From: an uncultured Lachnospiraceae bacterium
Lineage (GTDB): Bacteria; Bacillota; Clostridia; Lachnospirales; Lachnospiraceae
Direction: 5' to 3'
NCBI GenBank assembly: GCA_947576945.1
Contig: CANPTH010000020.1
Location: forward strand, 1 to 60,482
Length of the DNA: 60,482 bases
Shown here: positions 8,820 to 18,362 of the stretch, in pieces
Layout: each line of letters opens with the position of its first letter
Position numbering within the stretch: position 1 is the stretch's first letter
Notes under the pieces: model-generated
What the model was told of the DNA's origin: nothing
The model's input: the letters and a program-made list of their open reading frames with translations, nothing else
The model's database searches: none
Translations under genes and position numbers: made by a program

Positions 8820-9305
8820 ATGAGTAGAGACATTCTTTTTAAGACAGATGACTTTATATTTTCATACAGAGTAGGCGGATTGCTGATCAGAAACGATAAA
8901 ATACTGCTGCAAAAACCCAGGAATGATTATCACTCGATTATCGGGGGCCATGTATCCTGCTTTGAAACAACTGCTGAAACATTGAAGCGGGAATTTGAAG
9001 AAGAAATTCATGCAGAAATAGGAATAGACCGCTTATTTGCTGTCGGCGAAATATTTTTTCACTGGGGACAAAAACCATGTCACCAAATCTGTATGTATTA
9101 TAAAGTTCATCTGATGAATGAGCAGGATATCCCATTAGACGGGATTTTTCACGGATATGATGTTTTGGATCACGAAAGAATCGATTTGGATTTTTGCTGG
9201 ATTCCGCTGGAAAGTTTAAAGAATGGATTAAAGGTATATCCACTGGAGTTGATACCTCATATTTTGAATGACAGTGACGAGATCGTACATTTTATCTCGA
9301 AATAG
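8820..9305 (+). CDS. Nudix hydrolase
   Basis: This 161-residue protein has a Nudix box starting at GGHVSCFETTAETLKREFEE (key residues G, E, REF, EE). The final glycine position of the box is replaced (EEIHAEI), as in some subfamilies of uncertain substrate. The chosen ATG at 8820 follows AAGGGGAG at 7-nt spacing, which is better than the upstream in-frame codons. It is separated from the ADP-ribosylglycohydrolase by about 100 bp and followed closely by a GNAT-type gene. The substrate is unknown. Confidence 0.85.
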   Translation: MSRDILFKTDDFIFSYRVGGLLIRNDKILLQKPRNDYHSIIGGHVSCFETTAETLKREFEEEIHAEIGIDRLFAVGEIFFHWGQKPCHQICMYYKVHLMNEQDIPLDGIFHGYDVLDHERIDLDFCWIPLESLKNGLKVYPLELIPHILNDSDEIVHFISK

Positions 9306-9334
9306 AACAGTAATTATTCTGGGAGCAAAAGAAA

Positions 9335-10183
9335 ATGCAAATAATCGAGGTCGTTTATTCACCTCTTTGTGAGGCCACCGGTGCAATGATCGGGAAGCTG
9401 AGACAATGGCTTGAAGGAACAGATGTGCAGATCAGGCTGTTTTCATTTGACCACTGCCCGCAGAGATTAAAGAGTAAGTTTAAAAAGGGAGAAAACTGCT
9501 TTATTGACATTTTTTATTGTGAAAACAGGATTGATTCTGTTCCGCTGCATTGTGACAGAATATATGAAAGTTTAGGCATTCAGGCATCGGTCAAACAGAA
9601 AATTGACAAAGAGGTAATGACATTTCCTGCAATTACAAGCCTGCAGCTGAACAATGCGTTCAGATCCGGAGAAATCTCTTTCCACCCGATCAACCAGGAG
9701 AATTACATGGAGGAGATGACAATGTGCCTGTGTAATTACCCGTTTGGAAATCCGCCCGAACAATTTCACAAAGAGTGCATGGCGATAAAATCGCAGATAT
9801 TTTCCGAAATCTGGAGCAGGGAAAAGACAGCAGGCGTCTATGCAAAATACAAAGATTCCGTCATTGGATTACTGGAAGTAATGCCCCGGGAGATTTTGAA
9901 AAAATATGGTTATATGACCGGCACAACAGGAGATGACAGCACATATCTGTCAATCGGCTGTTATGAAGTAGGTTATGGTATTCCACGGATTGATATGATC
10001 GATCTGCTGATGCAGCAACTGACAGAAGTATTCCCGCTGTTTAGCCGCAAACGGATTGAAGGAATTGGAATTTATGATTGGGCCGATGGTTTTAATCCAT
10101 ATTGGGTTTATGAAAAATATGGGTTTAAAGAAATGGAGAAATTAGCAGAAAATACAGTCGTAATGTCCAAAACGATAAAATGA
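9335..10183 (+). CDS. thioredoxin-like/GNAT two-domain protein
   Basis: The first ~90 of 282 residues look like a thioredoxin-like strand-helix unit (IIEVVYSPLCEATGAMIGKLRQW) without a CxxC pair. The C-terminal ~180 residues resemble a GNAT acetyltransferase, ending with IEGIGIYDWADGFNPYWVYEKYGFKEME, the usual helix before the last GNAT strands. YoaP-like proteins combine the same two kinds of domain. The acetyl acceptor is unknown. It starts 29 bp after the Nudix gene and may be co-transcribed with it. Confidence 0.65.
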   Translation: MQIIEVVYSPLCEATGAMIGKLRQWLEGTDVQIRLFSFDHCPQRLKSKFKKGENCFIDIFYCENRIDSVPLHCDRIYESLGIQASVKQKIDKEVMTFPAITSLQLNNAFRSGEISFHPINQENYMEEMTMCLCNYPFGNPPEQFHKECMAIKSQIFSEIWSREKTAGVYAKYKDSVIGLLEVMPREILKKYGYMTGTTGDDSTYLSIGCYEVGYGIPRIDMIDLLMQQLTEVFPLFSRKRIEGIGIYDWADGFNPYWVYEKYGFKEMEKLAENTVVMSKTIK

Positions 10184-10264
10184 GGAGAAACAGGTCTGGC
10201 ATTATGAAAGGATATGATCACACTCTGATTGCTCCTGATCAGATAACGATTGCAGAATACTACT

Positions 10265-10294
10265 TTTAAGGACTGTGGAAGCATAGTCCTTAAA
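10265..10294 (+). terminator. possible terminator after the Nudix/GNAT genes
   Basis: TTTAAGGACT (10265-10274) pairs perfectly with AGTCCTTAAA (10285-10294) around a 10-nt loop. The following GCATTTTATC is only moderately U-rich, so termination efficiency is uncertain. Confidence 0.45.
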
Positions 10295-10334
10295 GCATTT
10301 TATCAGGGAAATATATTATTTTCTGAAAAAACAC

Positions 10335-10365
10335 TTGACTGTAAACCCTGTTTATACCTTATTTT
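10335..10365 (+). promoter_or_regulatory. MerR-type promoter with 19-bp spacer
   Basis: The -35 TTGACT (10335-10340) and -10 TATTTT (10360-10365) are 19 bp apart. The spacer contains an AAAC-N2-GTTT dyad. An overlong spacer with a central dyad is the hallmark of promoters activated by MerR-family proteins through DNA untwisting. It lies 92 bp upstream of the merR gene, so self-regulation is likely. Confidence 0.65.
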
Positions 10366-10456
10366 TATGGTCAGAATAGATGCAGTAGAACAATAACGCG
10401 GCAAAACCGGATGCGGATAATGCAACTGCAACCAATACCAAAAGGAGACAGACCGA

Positions 10457-11314
10457 ATGAACAGTAAGGAAGTAGAAGAAAAAACAGGATTGGCACGTTC
10501 CAACATACGTTTTTATGAAAAGGAAAATCTGATCTCACCGGCAAGAAACGATTCAAACGGTTATCGGGAATATACGGAGCAAGATGTGGAAGATATCAAG
10601 AAAATTGCCTGTCTGCGGACGCTTGGCATATCTATTGAGGAGATACGGCAGGTGATAACAGGAGAAAACACATTGTCTGCAGCGCTCAGGAAGCGGAGCA
10701 GACAACTGGAGGGCCAGATCACCGAGCTTCACATGGCAAAGGCACTGTGCGATAAGATGCTCACTGACACCAACATATGTTACGAAAAACTGCAGGTAGA
10801 GCAGTATGTGACGAAGATACCGGAATATTGGTCCAAACAGGAGAATCAGAAGGTTTTCAAACTGGATTCCGTCAGTTTTCTTTATCTGTGGGGCAGCTTC
10901 TTCGTCTGGGGCGCCATCACCGTATTGTGTCTGTTGGTCAGTATATTGTCTTATGGAAAACTGCCGCAGGAGATTCCGGTACAGTGGAGCGGGGACACAG
11001 TCGTTTCTCTGGCAGACAGGAAGATTATTTTTGTCTTTCCCGCCGTGTGTATCGTAATCCGTTATCTTGTGAGGCCATTTCTTTATGCGAAAACGCAGAT
11101 GTTCTATTATTATGGCGAAATACTGGCAGAATATCTGACCAATTATCTGTGCTTTGTCCTGTTGTCTATACAGATATTTACGATCCTGTTTCTCCATGAC
11201 ATAGTCGAAAGCATTCTGTCAGTGCTGATCCTGGATACGGCTGTCCTGATCGGTCTTTTGATCACGGGCTTACTGAAAGACAGACTGAAAGACAGCCGAC
11301 CGAAAAAAACTTGA
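10457..11314 (+). CDS. membrane-embedded MerR-family regulator
   Basis: This 285-residue protein has an N-terminal MerR winged helix (residues 1-70: EEKTGLARSNIRFYEKENLI...GYREYT) and a coiled linker. About four membrane segments follow from residue ~140 onward (LYLWGSFFVWGAITVLCLLV and others). A DUF1648-like loop (LPQEIPVQWSGD) sits between the first two helices. The fusion puts the DNA-binding domain on the cytoplasmic face of the membrane, suggesting a one-component envelope sensor. It lies beside the M56 sensor protease (convergent), but no direct link is shown. The ATG follows AAAGGAGACAGACCGA. Confidence 0.85.
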   Translation: MNSKEVEEKTGLARSNIRFYEKENLISPARNDSNGYREYTEQDVEDIKKIACLRTLGISIEEIRQVITGENTLSAALRKRSRQLEGQITELHMAKALCDKMLTDTNICYEKLQVEQYVTKIPEYWSKQENQKVFKLDSVSFLYLWGSFFVWGAITVLCLLVSILSYGKLPQEIPVQWSGDTVVSLADRKIIFVFPAVCIVIRYLVRPFLYAKTQMFYYYGEILAEYLTNYLCFVLLSIQIFTILFLHDIVESILSVLILDTAVLIGLLITGLLKDRLKDSRPKKT

Positions 11315-11445
11315 CAAATCGCAGGTGAAATGCCTATGCTGTATTTGCCGGTGTCCGTTGGTATCCGTTCCTGCCGGGAATGGCGGCGGATTCCGGTAAA
11401 TATAATGCATTCTCGGAATCGAGGTAAGATAGAGATAAAAGTTTT

Positions 11446-13623
11446 TTAATCATTGAAGACATCAAAGTCATCGAAATCTTCAAAATCCTCATAGTCGTCT
11501 GTATTGTTGTCAGGAAAGAGCCAGAAGTAATCGTCCTTACCGTCTTCTTTGCATTGTGTCTGCCACTGCATCTGACTTTCTGTGTCCATCATGCCGATCA
11601 GAGCAGCAAAGAAATCGATATTGTCTTTCTGGTAAGCTCTCAAGGCATAGTCCGCAACGGCTTCCTTTTGTTGCTCGGTCTCCACTTCCCCAATGCACCA
11701 GAAGAAGAAATCAATCTTGTCATCTTCAAACATGCGGTCGAGATACTGCATCTTTTCTCGAGTGTCAAGTTCCCGGAAAAGGGAGGTAAAAAGGGACGGA
11801 TCTTCTTCCGGATAATATTTTGCAGCCAGAGAAGAAAGGGCAGTGTCGCCAACATATTCCATGTTTATAATGACGGCATATTCAGCGTCGTCGGCATTTG
11901 TCTGTGCAAACATACGCTCCAGTGCCGCCGTGACGGCGTAAAGAGTCTCTTTATCCGACAGGGCCTGTTCGTATTCGGCCTTATAATAAACCGGCATGTT
12001 ACTTTGGTCTGACAGAGTGACCGTCATGCTGAGGTAGCCGTTCTGAGACAGCGTCTGCTGACCATAGCCAAGCTCGATGATATAGGGTTTCTGGTAGTAT
12101 GGCCCCAGAACATTGAAATAATAAGCAGTAAAAGTCTGCTCTTCCAGATCCCTATAGGAGTCCTGAATCTCTTTGGCGGCCTGCAGATAAAGATCCATAT
12201 CTTCCTGTGTGATCTGTTCTTTATCAAGCAGTGTCCGGCATTGTGATCTTATATGCCTGACAAGGCCGGACATATCTTCTGGTCTGAAAGTGCCGAACGT
12301 GGTGTAGCGGTCCTTCCATACAAAAACCAGCTTCCGGTAATCATTTGTAACATTAGAAAGCGGTTTGTCCGAGTCCGTCGCACCGTCCACATAAATATAG
12401 TAGATACTGTCGCCATCGTACTGTATGCGGTATTCCGGCGGTGCGGCTGTTGTGGAGCCCGTGTTGTCACTGCTGTCGCCGGCTTTTGCTGTGTCAGTGA
12501 CGGCGCCGCCGTCCGGCGCTGTGCTGATGTCATCGGCGGGCCGTCCGTTTGGTGCAGCGTAGGCACCCAGGGCTACAGCGCTTCCGATTAAAATACCAGT
12601 AATAAACAGTGTGGCATAACGCATCAGTTTAGACATTTTTTTATATTTCATGATCGCATCCAGACGTCCTTTCAATAATTCTTTGCTTTCATTCAGCGTG
12701 ACGGAAGCCAGGGTATCCTTGTAGGAGCCGTCTCCATCGACGGCGTTTACCAGGGTAGTGCCGTAGGATCTGCGCGCAGCCTCAGGGATAGAAGCAATAA
12801 CTCTCTCATCACAGGAAAGTTCGCAGAGACGGTTGGTCTCCCGGCACATGAGATAGACAAAGGGGTTGAACCAATGCAGGCATACGGTGATCTGCACCAG
12901 CCATTTGTAGAGCATATCCCGCCGCCTGTAATGGGTCAGCTCATGCAGCGCTGTGTAGTAGAAATCACTTTCCGACAGATCTGTATGCGGAAGGATGATA
13001 CGCGGATGCAGGAAGCCGACCAGAAGCGGTGAAGAGACAAGGCTGTTGATACGCAGATCCACGGGCCCTTTTATCTGATGTTGTTCCATGATAAGGCCGA
13101 AGCGTTCCAACAGACTGATATCTTCCAATGGTCTGCTGCCGATGTCAACATATTTGACAAAGCTCTGGTAGACGGTAAGCCTGCGCACGAACAGAAGAAG
13201 GGTAACGACCAGCCAGAGGGAAAAGAGGACTCTGCCGATGTTTTCATGGTCTGTCATGGTGTCCGGAAAGAGTGCGGCGGCAGGAGAGTTCTTTTCGGCA
13301 GTGGTATTACCGACATCGTGACGGTCCGTGACGGCTGATCCGGTATTCGCTGCGCCGTAAAAGGTTTCTGCCTGTCCCAGAGCAGTTTCAGGACCAGGCA
13401 GGTTATCTGTAGAACGCTGTTCCTGTGCAGAAAAAAGGCTTCCCATCAGGCTTGCTTCCGGTGTGACAGGCAAAAGCAGCCGCAGAATCACTACAAGCCA
13501 GATATAGTACTGCCAGTTTTTGCTCAAGCGGCCCCTGTACAGGGGCCGCAGCAGGATCAGCAGCAGGATCAGCAGACTACCTGATAAGGAAAGGGATAGG
13601 ATCAATTTTATAAATTCATTCAT
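11446..13623 (-). CDS. M56 (BlaR1-type) membrane metalloprotease without beta-lactam-binding domain
   Basis: This 725-residue protein resembles the N-terminal half of BlaR1/MecR1: four membrane segments with the zinc-protease motif HELTH (residues ~227-231) and the downstream LCELSCDERV glutamate motif. After the last membrane segment (near residue 345) comes an extracellular region of about 370 residues with no SxxK or KTG. It is therefore not a penicillin sensor. The end has a loose repeat built on IDFFxxxIG and a very acidic tail rich in Asp and Phe. The ATG at 13623, behind AAAGGAG, gives the usual M56 start MNEFIKL. The BlaI-type partner just upstream is decayed, so any proteolytic target is now uncertain. 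Confidence 0.85.
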   Translation of the reverse strand: MNEFIKLILSLSLSGSLLILLLILLRPLYRGRLSKNWQYYIWLVVILRLLLPVTPEASLMGSLFSAQEQRSTDNLPGPETALGQAETFYGAANTGSAVTDRHDVGNTTAEKNSPAAALFPDTMTDHENIGRVLFSLWLVVTLLLFVRRLTVYQSFVKYVDIGSRPLEDISLLERFGLIMEQHQIKGPVDLRINSLVSSPLLVGFLHPRIILPHTDLSESDFYYTALHELTHYRRRDMLYKWLVQITVCLHWFNPFVYLMCRETNRLCELSCDERVIASIPEAARRSYGTTLVNAVDGDGSYKDTLASVTLNESKELLKGRLDAIMKYKKMSKLMRYATLFITGILIGSAVALGAYAAPNGRPADDISTAPDGGAVTDTAKAGDSSDNTGSTTAAPPEYRIQYDGDSIYYIYVDGATDSDKPLSNVTNDYRKLVFVWKDRYTTFGTFRPEDMSGLVRHIRSQCRTLLDKEQITQEDMDLYLQAAKEIQDSYRDLEEQTFTAYYFNVLGPYYQKPYIIELGYGQQTLSQNGYLSMTVTLSDQSNMPVYYKAEYEQALSDKETLYAVTAALERMFAQTNADDAEYAVIINMEYVGDTALSSLAAKYYPEEDPSLFTSLFRELDTREKMQYLDRMFEDDKIDFFFWCIGEVETEQQKEAVADYALRAYQKDNIDFFAALIGMMDTESQMQWQTQCKEDGKDDYFWLFPDNNTDDYEDFEDFDDFDVFND

Positions 13624-13664
13624 GTTTAAGCAATGCTCCTTTCTCGATCTGCAGGATTTTTCCA

Positions 13665-13794
13665 TTATATATCGGGTTTGGCTGTTTCCGAAATGGTCTT
13701 CCAGTGCTGCTTAAGATCCTCATAATCCGAGGCAGACAGTAAGTCCTTTTGGATCAGCGTGGATACAAGTCCTTTAAAAATGCGGTTGTAAGTG
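13665..13794 (-). pseudogene. blaI/mecI-type repressor remnant (C-terminal scrap)
   Basis: On the minus strand this frame encodes only FKGLVSTLIQKDLLSASDYE and a short tail before a stop at 13665-13667. That resembles the extreme C-terminus of BlaI/MecI repressors (normally ~120 residues) that sit directly before blaR1. No winged-helix domain and no proper start are present. The coding scrap abuts the operator and promoter, as if an internal deletion removed the DNA-binding half. The stop overlaps an alternative ATG for the protease by one base, as in intact blaI-blaR1 pairs. Confidence 0.55.
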
Positions 13795-13846
13795 TACAAA
13801 ATGTAATCTTTGATATAAAGATAACAAAATGTACGCTTAGTGTCAA
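13795..13846 (-). promoter_or_regulatory. promoter with two BlaI-type operators before the M56 gene
   Basis: On the minus strand TTGACA (13846-13841) and TATCTT (13823-13818) are 17 bp apart. Two operator-like sites flank the start: a perfect TACATTTTGTA palindrome at 13795-13805 and a second copy, TACATTTTGTT, at 13823-13833 overlapping the -10. BlaI/MecI proteins recognise TACA/TGTA dyads. The operators survive although the local repressor gene does not. In 13847-14203 I see no further gene or clear structure. Confidence 0.65.
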
Positions 13847-14203
13847 CAAGTATTTAAAATAGCTTGATGGTTCCGAAGAATAGGATTATGATCAAAAATA
13901 AAAAAAGCGCGAACGTGATACCACTACTTTAACAGTATAGTAGGAAACAGATATTCATAACTTCCCGGAATCTCAATGAATGGGATAGCGCCTGAAAATT
14001 GATAACTGAATATCGTGCATCAAAAGAAATTAGAAAAAAATGGACATAAACGTTGGACATAGCGAGTACTATGCCTTGAAAAATCTTATGGAATCGTTTA
14101 AGATATCAATATTAGGCGACGAATCCCAACCCGGATAAACCGGAAAAGTTTTTTGCATTTGCCCATGTTTCAAGTACAATAAAAAACATTGGAGGATGTG
14201 TTC

Positions 14204-14363
14204 ATGTTGCTCACAGATAAATACGCTGACAAGATTTATGGTACAATCAATTTGCTATGACCGCATGATTATCCAGGGATATATCTCCGGATGGAGTCAT
14301 GCCGAAGGCATGACCGGCTATCTAAACGCCAACTATTATAGTGTAAAGGGTGCAGACAGATGA
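14204..14363 (+). pseudogene. frameshifted N-terminal remnant of a larger gene
   Basis: After a good GGAGG site, an ATG opens MLLTDKYADKIYGTIN and stops at 14258. One base earlier the second frame continues as NCYDRMIIQGYISGWSHAEG and on to LNANYY. Together they read like the start of a longer protein family known to me only as uncharacterised or transposase-like clostridial proteins (MLLTDKYADKI...CYDRMIIQG). A single-base insertion in the T-run at 14251-14253 explains the break. The rest of the gene is missing, replaced by the lipoprotein gene whose ATG overlaps the end of this frame. Confidence 0.5.
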
Positions 14364-15601
14364 AAAATGACAGCAGAGGAAGAACTGGACAACGGAAAGA
14401 GCAGAAAGAATGGAAAGTGTGGAAAGACGGTAAAAGCTGCAAAAGCAGCAGCAAGAAGCTGGTTTTGCTGGCGACAGCGCTGATGACGGTCTGGATCATG
14501 CTGCTTTCAGGTTGTGCAGCTTTTGACGGTACACAAAAGGAGCAGAGCGGTCCACAGAACGGGACTGCTGACAAGAACACAGACCTTACAGGCGGCGGTC
14601 AGTCGATCACGGACATAGACAACGGTGGTCAGACATCCGCTGCGGCGTCACAGGATTTGGAAGCTATGACAGAAGGAACCCAAACATCGGCAGGAAGTCA
14701 GGATGCTGCCGCAGCAGACGATCAGCCCGGAGATAATAAGGCGCAGACAGAAAGCACAGCCGAACCGGATACCACAGATACAGCAGCGGCCACCGGAACC
14801 CTGTATGAACAGTTTTTGAAAAATGAAGTATCGGCAGCTGTCAGCAGCAGTTTTCCGGAAGTGGACTACCCGAATCCCGTGATAGAGAAAGGCAAATCCT
14901 ATACACTGGCTGAACTTAAGGAGAGGATATCTTCTTATTTTCTGGATCCGGAATTCAGCAATAAGACAGTTTGTGATTATGTACAGTATGCCTACGTGAA
15001 CAGTGCAGACAGCGCCGGGGCACGGCAGCTTCTTGTCAAATTTGTGGGATTGAATATCTATGCACCGGATGATGACAGCTATGCGGTAGTTGTAATCAGT
15101 GAAAACAGCGGACAGTTGTATGTGACCGCAGAGTATGAATGCTGGGCCAGGAGCGCAACTTCTATTTACAGCAACGGAGTGATCGACAGCTACGGCTCCT
15201 CCGGCGCAGGAGACCATATGGGCGGAACAGACATACTTATGTCCGACGGGACTGTCGCATCCGTCTACTATGCGAAAGACCTTGCCGGGCAGTGGACCGG
15301 CAACGTGAACCAGACCATATATAACGAAGTCTTCGGAATGGATACAGATCCGGGCAATTTTATTGTCGCGATCTGTACAGTGGGCGAAGAAAAATATTAC
15401 CGCTACGATATGTCTGAATGTACGGAAGAGCAGAAAGCCCTGTGCGAGACCTATGTCAACAGGTGCCGTGACGAGCAGGGGATCGTCTGGATCACAGAGG
15501 ATGAGGTGCTGGGCGCTGTCAGAGAAAGATGTGCCATCCTGGGGATCAGTTATGAGACCATACAGCAAAAGCCGGAACCTGTCTGGAATAATGTGGAATA
15601 A
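14360..15601 (+). CDS. secreted lipoprotein of unknown function
   Basis: This 413-residue protein has a long basic N-terminus, a hydrophobic segment and the lipobox LLSGC (Cys near residue 52), so it should be lipid-anchored outside the cell membrane. A low-complexity Asp/Gln/Thr/Ala linker of about 95 residues follows. A folded domain from about residue 150 to the end has no motif I recognise. AAAGGG lies 9 nt before the ATG. It is the last accessory gene before the rplU promoter. Confidence 0.8.
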   Translation: MKNDSRGRTGQRKEQKEWKVWKDGKSCKSSSKKLVLLATALMTVWIMLLSGCAAFDGTQKEQSGPQNGTADKNTDLTGGGQSITDIDNGGQTSAAASQDLEAMTEGTQTSAGSQDAAAADDQPGDNKAQTESTAEPDTTDTAAATGTLYEQFLKNEVSAAVSSSFPEVDYPNPVIEKGKSYTLAELKERISSYFLDPEFSNKTVCDYVQYAYVNSADSAGARQLLVKFVGLNIYAPDDDSYAVVVISENSGQLYVTAEYECWARSATSIYSNGVIDSYGSSGAGDHMGGTDILMSDGTVASVYYAKDLAGQWTGNVNQTIYNEVFGMDTDPGNFIVAICTVGEEKYYRYDMSECTEEQKALCETYVNRCRDEQGIVWITEDEVLGAVRERCAILGISYETIQQKPEPVWNNVE

Positions 15602-15637
15602 AATTTCCATTTTGGGTTGTGAATTTCAATAATTTTA

Positions 15638-15666
15638 TTGACAAATATCCCCAAACCGGTTATGAT
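15638..15666 (+). promoter_or_regulatory. strong sigma-A promoter of rplU-prp-rpmA
   Basis: Consensus TTGACA (15638-15643) and TATGAT (15661-15666) with a 17-bp spacer. It lies 98 bp before rplU, and the transcript would carry a structured leader. Confidence 0.8.
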
Positions 15667-15672
15667 ACATGA

Positions 15673-15763
15673 GTATGCCGCGCAGCGAGGTAGAAGTATG
15701 CCCATCCGGCGTCACCGAAGCTGGCGAGTAAATGAACTTTTGTTCATGAATAGGAGGTGCCAT
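15673..15763 (+). ncRNA. candidate L21 leader (ribosomal-protein autoregulatory element)
   Basis: Between the promoter and rplU the leader contains CGAGGTAGAAGTATGCCC, a CCGGCG/CTGGCG-type pairing and a perfect ATGAAC-TTTT-GTTCAT hairpin just before the AGGAGG site. Bacillota rplU operons usually carry a conserved L21 leader in this position. The match is from position and general layout, not from a covariance search. Confidence 0.5.
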
Positions 15764-16069
15764 ATGTACGCAATTATCGCAACAGGTGGAAAGCAGTACA
15801 AAGTTTCCGAAGGAGATGTCATCAAAGTTGAGAAACTGGATGCCGAAGTAGGAACCGCTGTTACATTTGACCAGGTTATAGCTGTCAGCGATCAGGGACT
15901 TAAGGTTGCAGGGGATGTTGAGAACGCAACTGTTACCGGAACCGTTATGGATCAGGGTAAGTACCGCAAAGTGATCGTATACAAGTACAAGAGAAAGACC
16001 GGCTATCACAAGAAAAATGGTCACAGACAAGCATACACTCAGGTAAAGATTGACAAAATAAATGCATAA
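15764..16069 (+). CDS. rplU: 50S ribosomal protein L21
   Basis: This 101-residue protein has the full L21 fold: [17 protein letters not shown] at the start, [21 protein letters not shown] in the 23S-binding loop and [11 protein letters not shown] at the end. Start chosen at the ATG 15764 behind AGGAGG. It is the first gene of the L21-Prp-L27 operon. Confidence 0.98.
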   Translation: MYAIIATGGKQYKVSEGDVIKVEKLDAEVGTAVTFDQVIAVSDQGLKVAGDVENATVTGTVMDQGKYRKVIVYKYKRKTGYHKKNGHRQAYTQVKIDKINA

Positions 16070-16122
16070 TCATCGGCATTGATTTATTTTTTCAGGACAT
16101 AAGAGTTGTGCGAAGGTGTGAG

Positions 16123-16455
16123 ATGATACAGATCACATTTCATAAGACGAGGACAGGGGACTATCAGGGGTTTACTTGCAGCGGACATGCAGGATATGCC
16201 GCTTACGGAGAAGATATCGTATGTGCTGCAGTCTCGGCGCTGGTCATCAATACCATCAATTCTCTGGAGGAGATCACGGGAGAGGAGATGGAGGTTACAG
16301 CGGAGGAGAACAGCGGCTTAATCCGGTGTTTTTTTGCCAGACAGCCTCTGAAAGAGACTTCCAGGGTACTTATAGATTCTCTTGTACTCGGTTTGACCCG
16401 TATCGAAGAGCAGTACGGGAAGAAACATTGCAGACTGCATTTTAAGGAGGTGTAA
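16123..16455 (+). CDS. prp: ribosomal-processing cysteine protease Prp
   Basis: This 110-residue protein carries the catalytic pair His22 (SGHAGYA) and Cys34 ([10 protein letters not shown]), at the same numbers as in the Staphylococcus aureus enzyme. Prp removes the N-terminal extension of ribosomal protein L27, an essential step in Bacillota. Its substrate is encoded 4 bp downstream. Start taken at the ATG 16123 (GAAGGTGTGAG upstream). Confidence 0.95.
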   Translation: MIQITFHKTRTGDYQGFTCSGHAGYAAYGEDIVCAAVSALVINTINSLEEITGEEMEVTAEENSGLIRCFFARQPLKETSRVLIDSLVLGLTRIEEQYGKKHCRLHFKEV

Positions 16456-16459
16456 TACC

Positions 16460-16744
16460 ATGTTGAATATGAACCTTCAGTTTTTTGCACATAAGAAGGG
16501 TGTTGGTTCCACTAAGAACGGCAGAGATTCTGAGGCTAAGAGACTCGGCGCCAAGAGAGCTGACGGACAGTTTGTGAAAGCAGGCAATATCTTATACAGA
16601 CAGCGCGGAACGAAGATTCATCCCGGTGTTAACGTAGGAAGAGGCGGAGATGATACATTATTTGCGCTTGTTGACGGTGTGCTTCGCTTTGAGAGAAGAG
16701 GAAGAGACAAGAAACAGGCTTCTGTATATCCTGTAGAGAAATAA
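16460..16744 (+). CDS. rpmA: 50S ribosomal protein L27 with Prp-cleaved extension
   Basis: This 94-residue protein starts [24 protein letters not shown]. The LQFFA sequence is the Prp recognition site, with cleavage expected before HKKG. The remainder is typical L27 ([33 protein letters not shown]). It is preceded by AAGGAGGTG and directly follows prp. Confidence 0.98.
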   Translation: MLNMNLQFFAHKKGVGSTKNGRDSEAKRLGAKRADGQFVKAGNILYRQRGTKIHPGVNVGRGGDDTLFALVDGVLRFERRGRDKKQASVYPVEK

Positions 16745-16753
16745 TAGGATTGA

Positions 16754-18136
<1,383 letters not shown>

Positions 18137-18182
18137 TCAGCTTTATTGCATCCGTTATTTAACATTACTTATTTAATAGTAG

Positions 18183-18340
18183 TATTTGAAATCAGCTATT
18201 TGATATTCAGTTATTTGAAATCAGTTGTTTTGTAATAATTATTTCATTGTAAACTTACATCATGCTTAGCCTGCCGTCGGGCCGGCCGCATGGCCATCCA
18301 TGCTGTGAAAGTCGAAGACTTTCATAGCAACTATTTGATA
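18183..18340. repeat. intergenic repeats and hairpins between obgE and yhbY
   Basis: TATTTGAAATCAG occurs at 18183-18195 and 18212-18224, and CTATTTGATA at 18196-18205 and 18331-18340. Two hairpins follow each other: GCATGG-CCAT-CCATGC (18288-18303) and CTGTGAAAGTC-GAA-GACTTTCATAG (18303-18327). Neither has a U-tract, so termination is unlikely. The role is unknown. Confidence 0.5.
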
Positions 18341-18362
18341 AATGACAGATTTGAGGTATATT

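Noticed and set aside
10204..10269. 21-codon frame starting MKGYDHTLIAP
   Set aside because: Too short to judge, weak ribosome site, and its end lies in the stem of a candidate terminator.
11310..11339. TTGACA...TATGCT promoter-like pair at the end of the MerR gene
   Set aside because: It has an 18-bp spacer but faces only the 3' end of the M56 gene from the wrong strand; likely chance.
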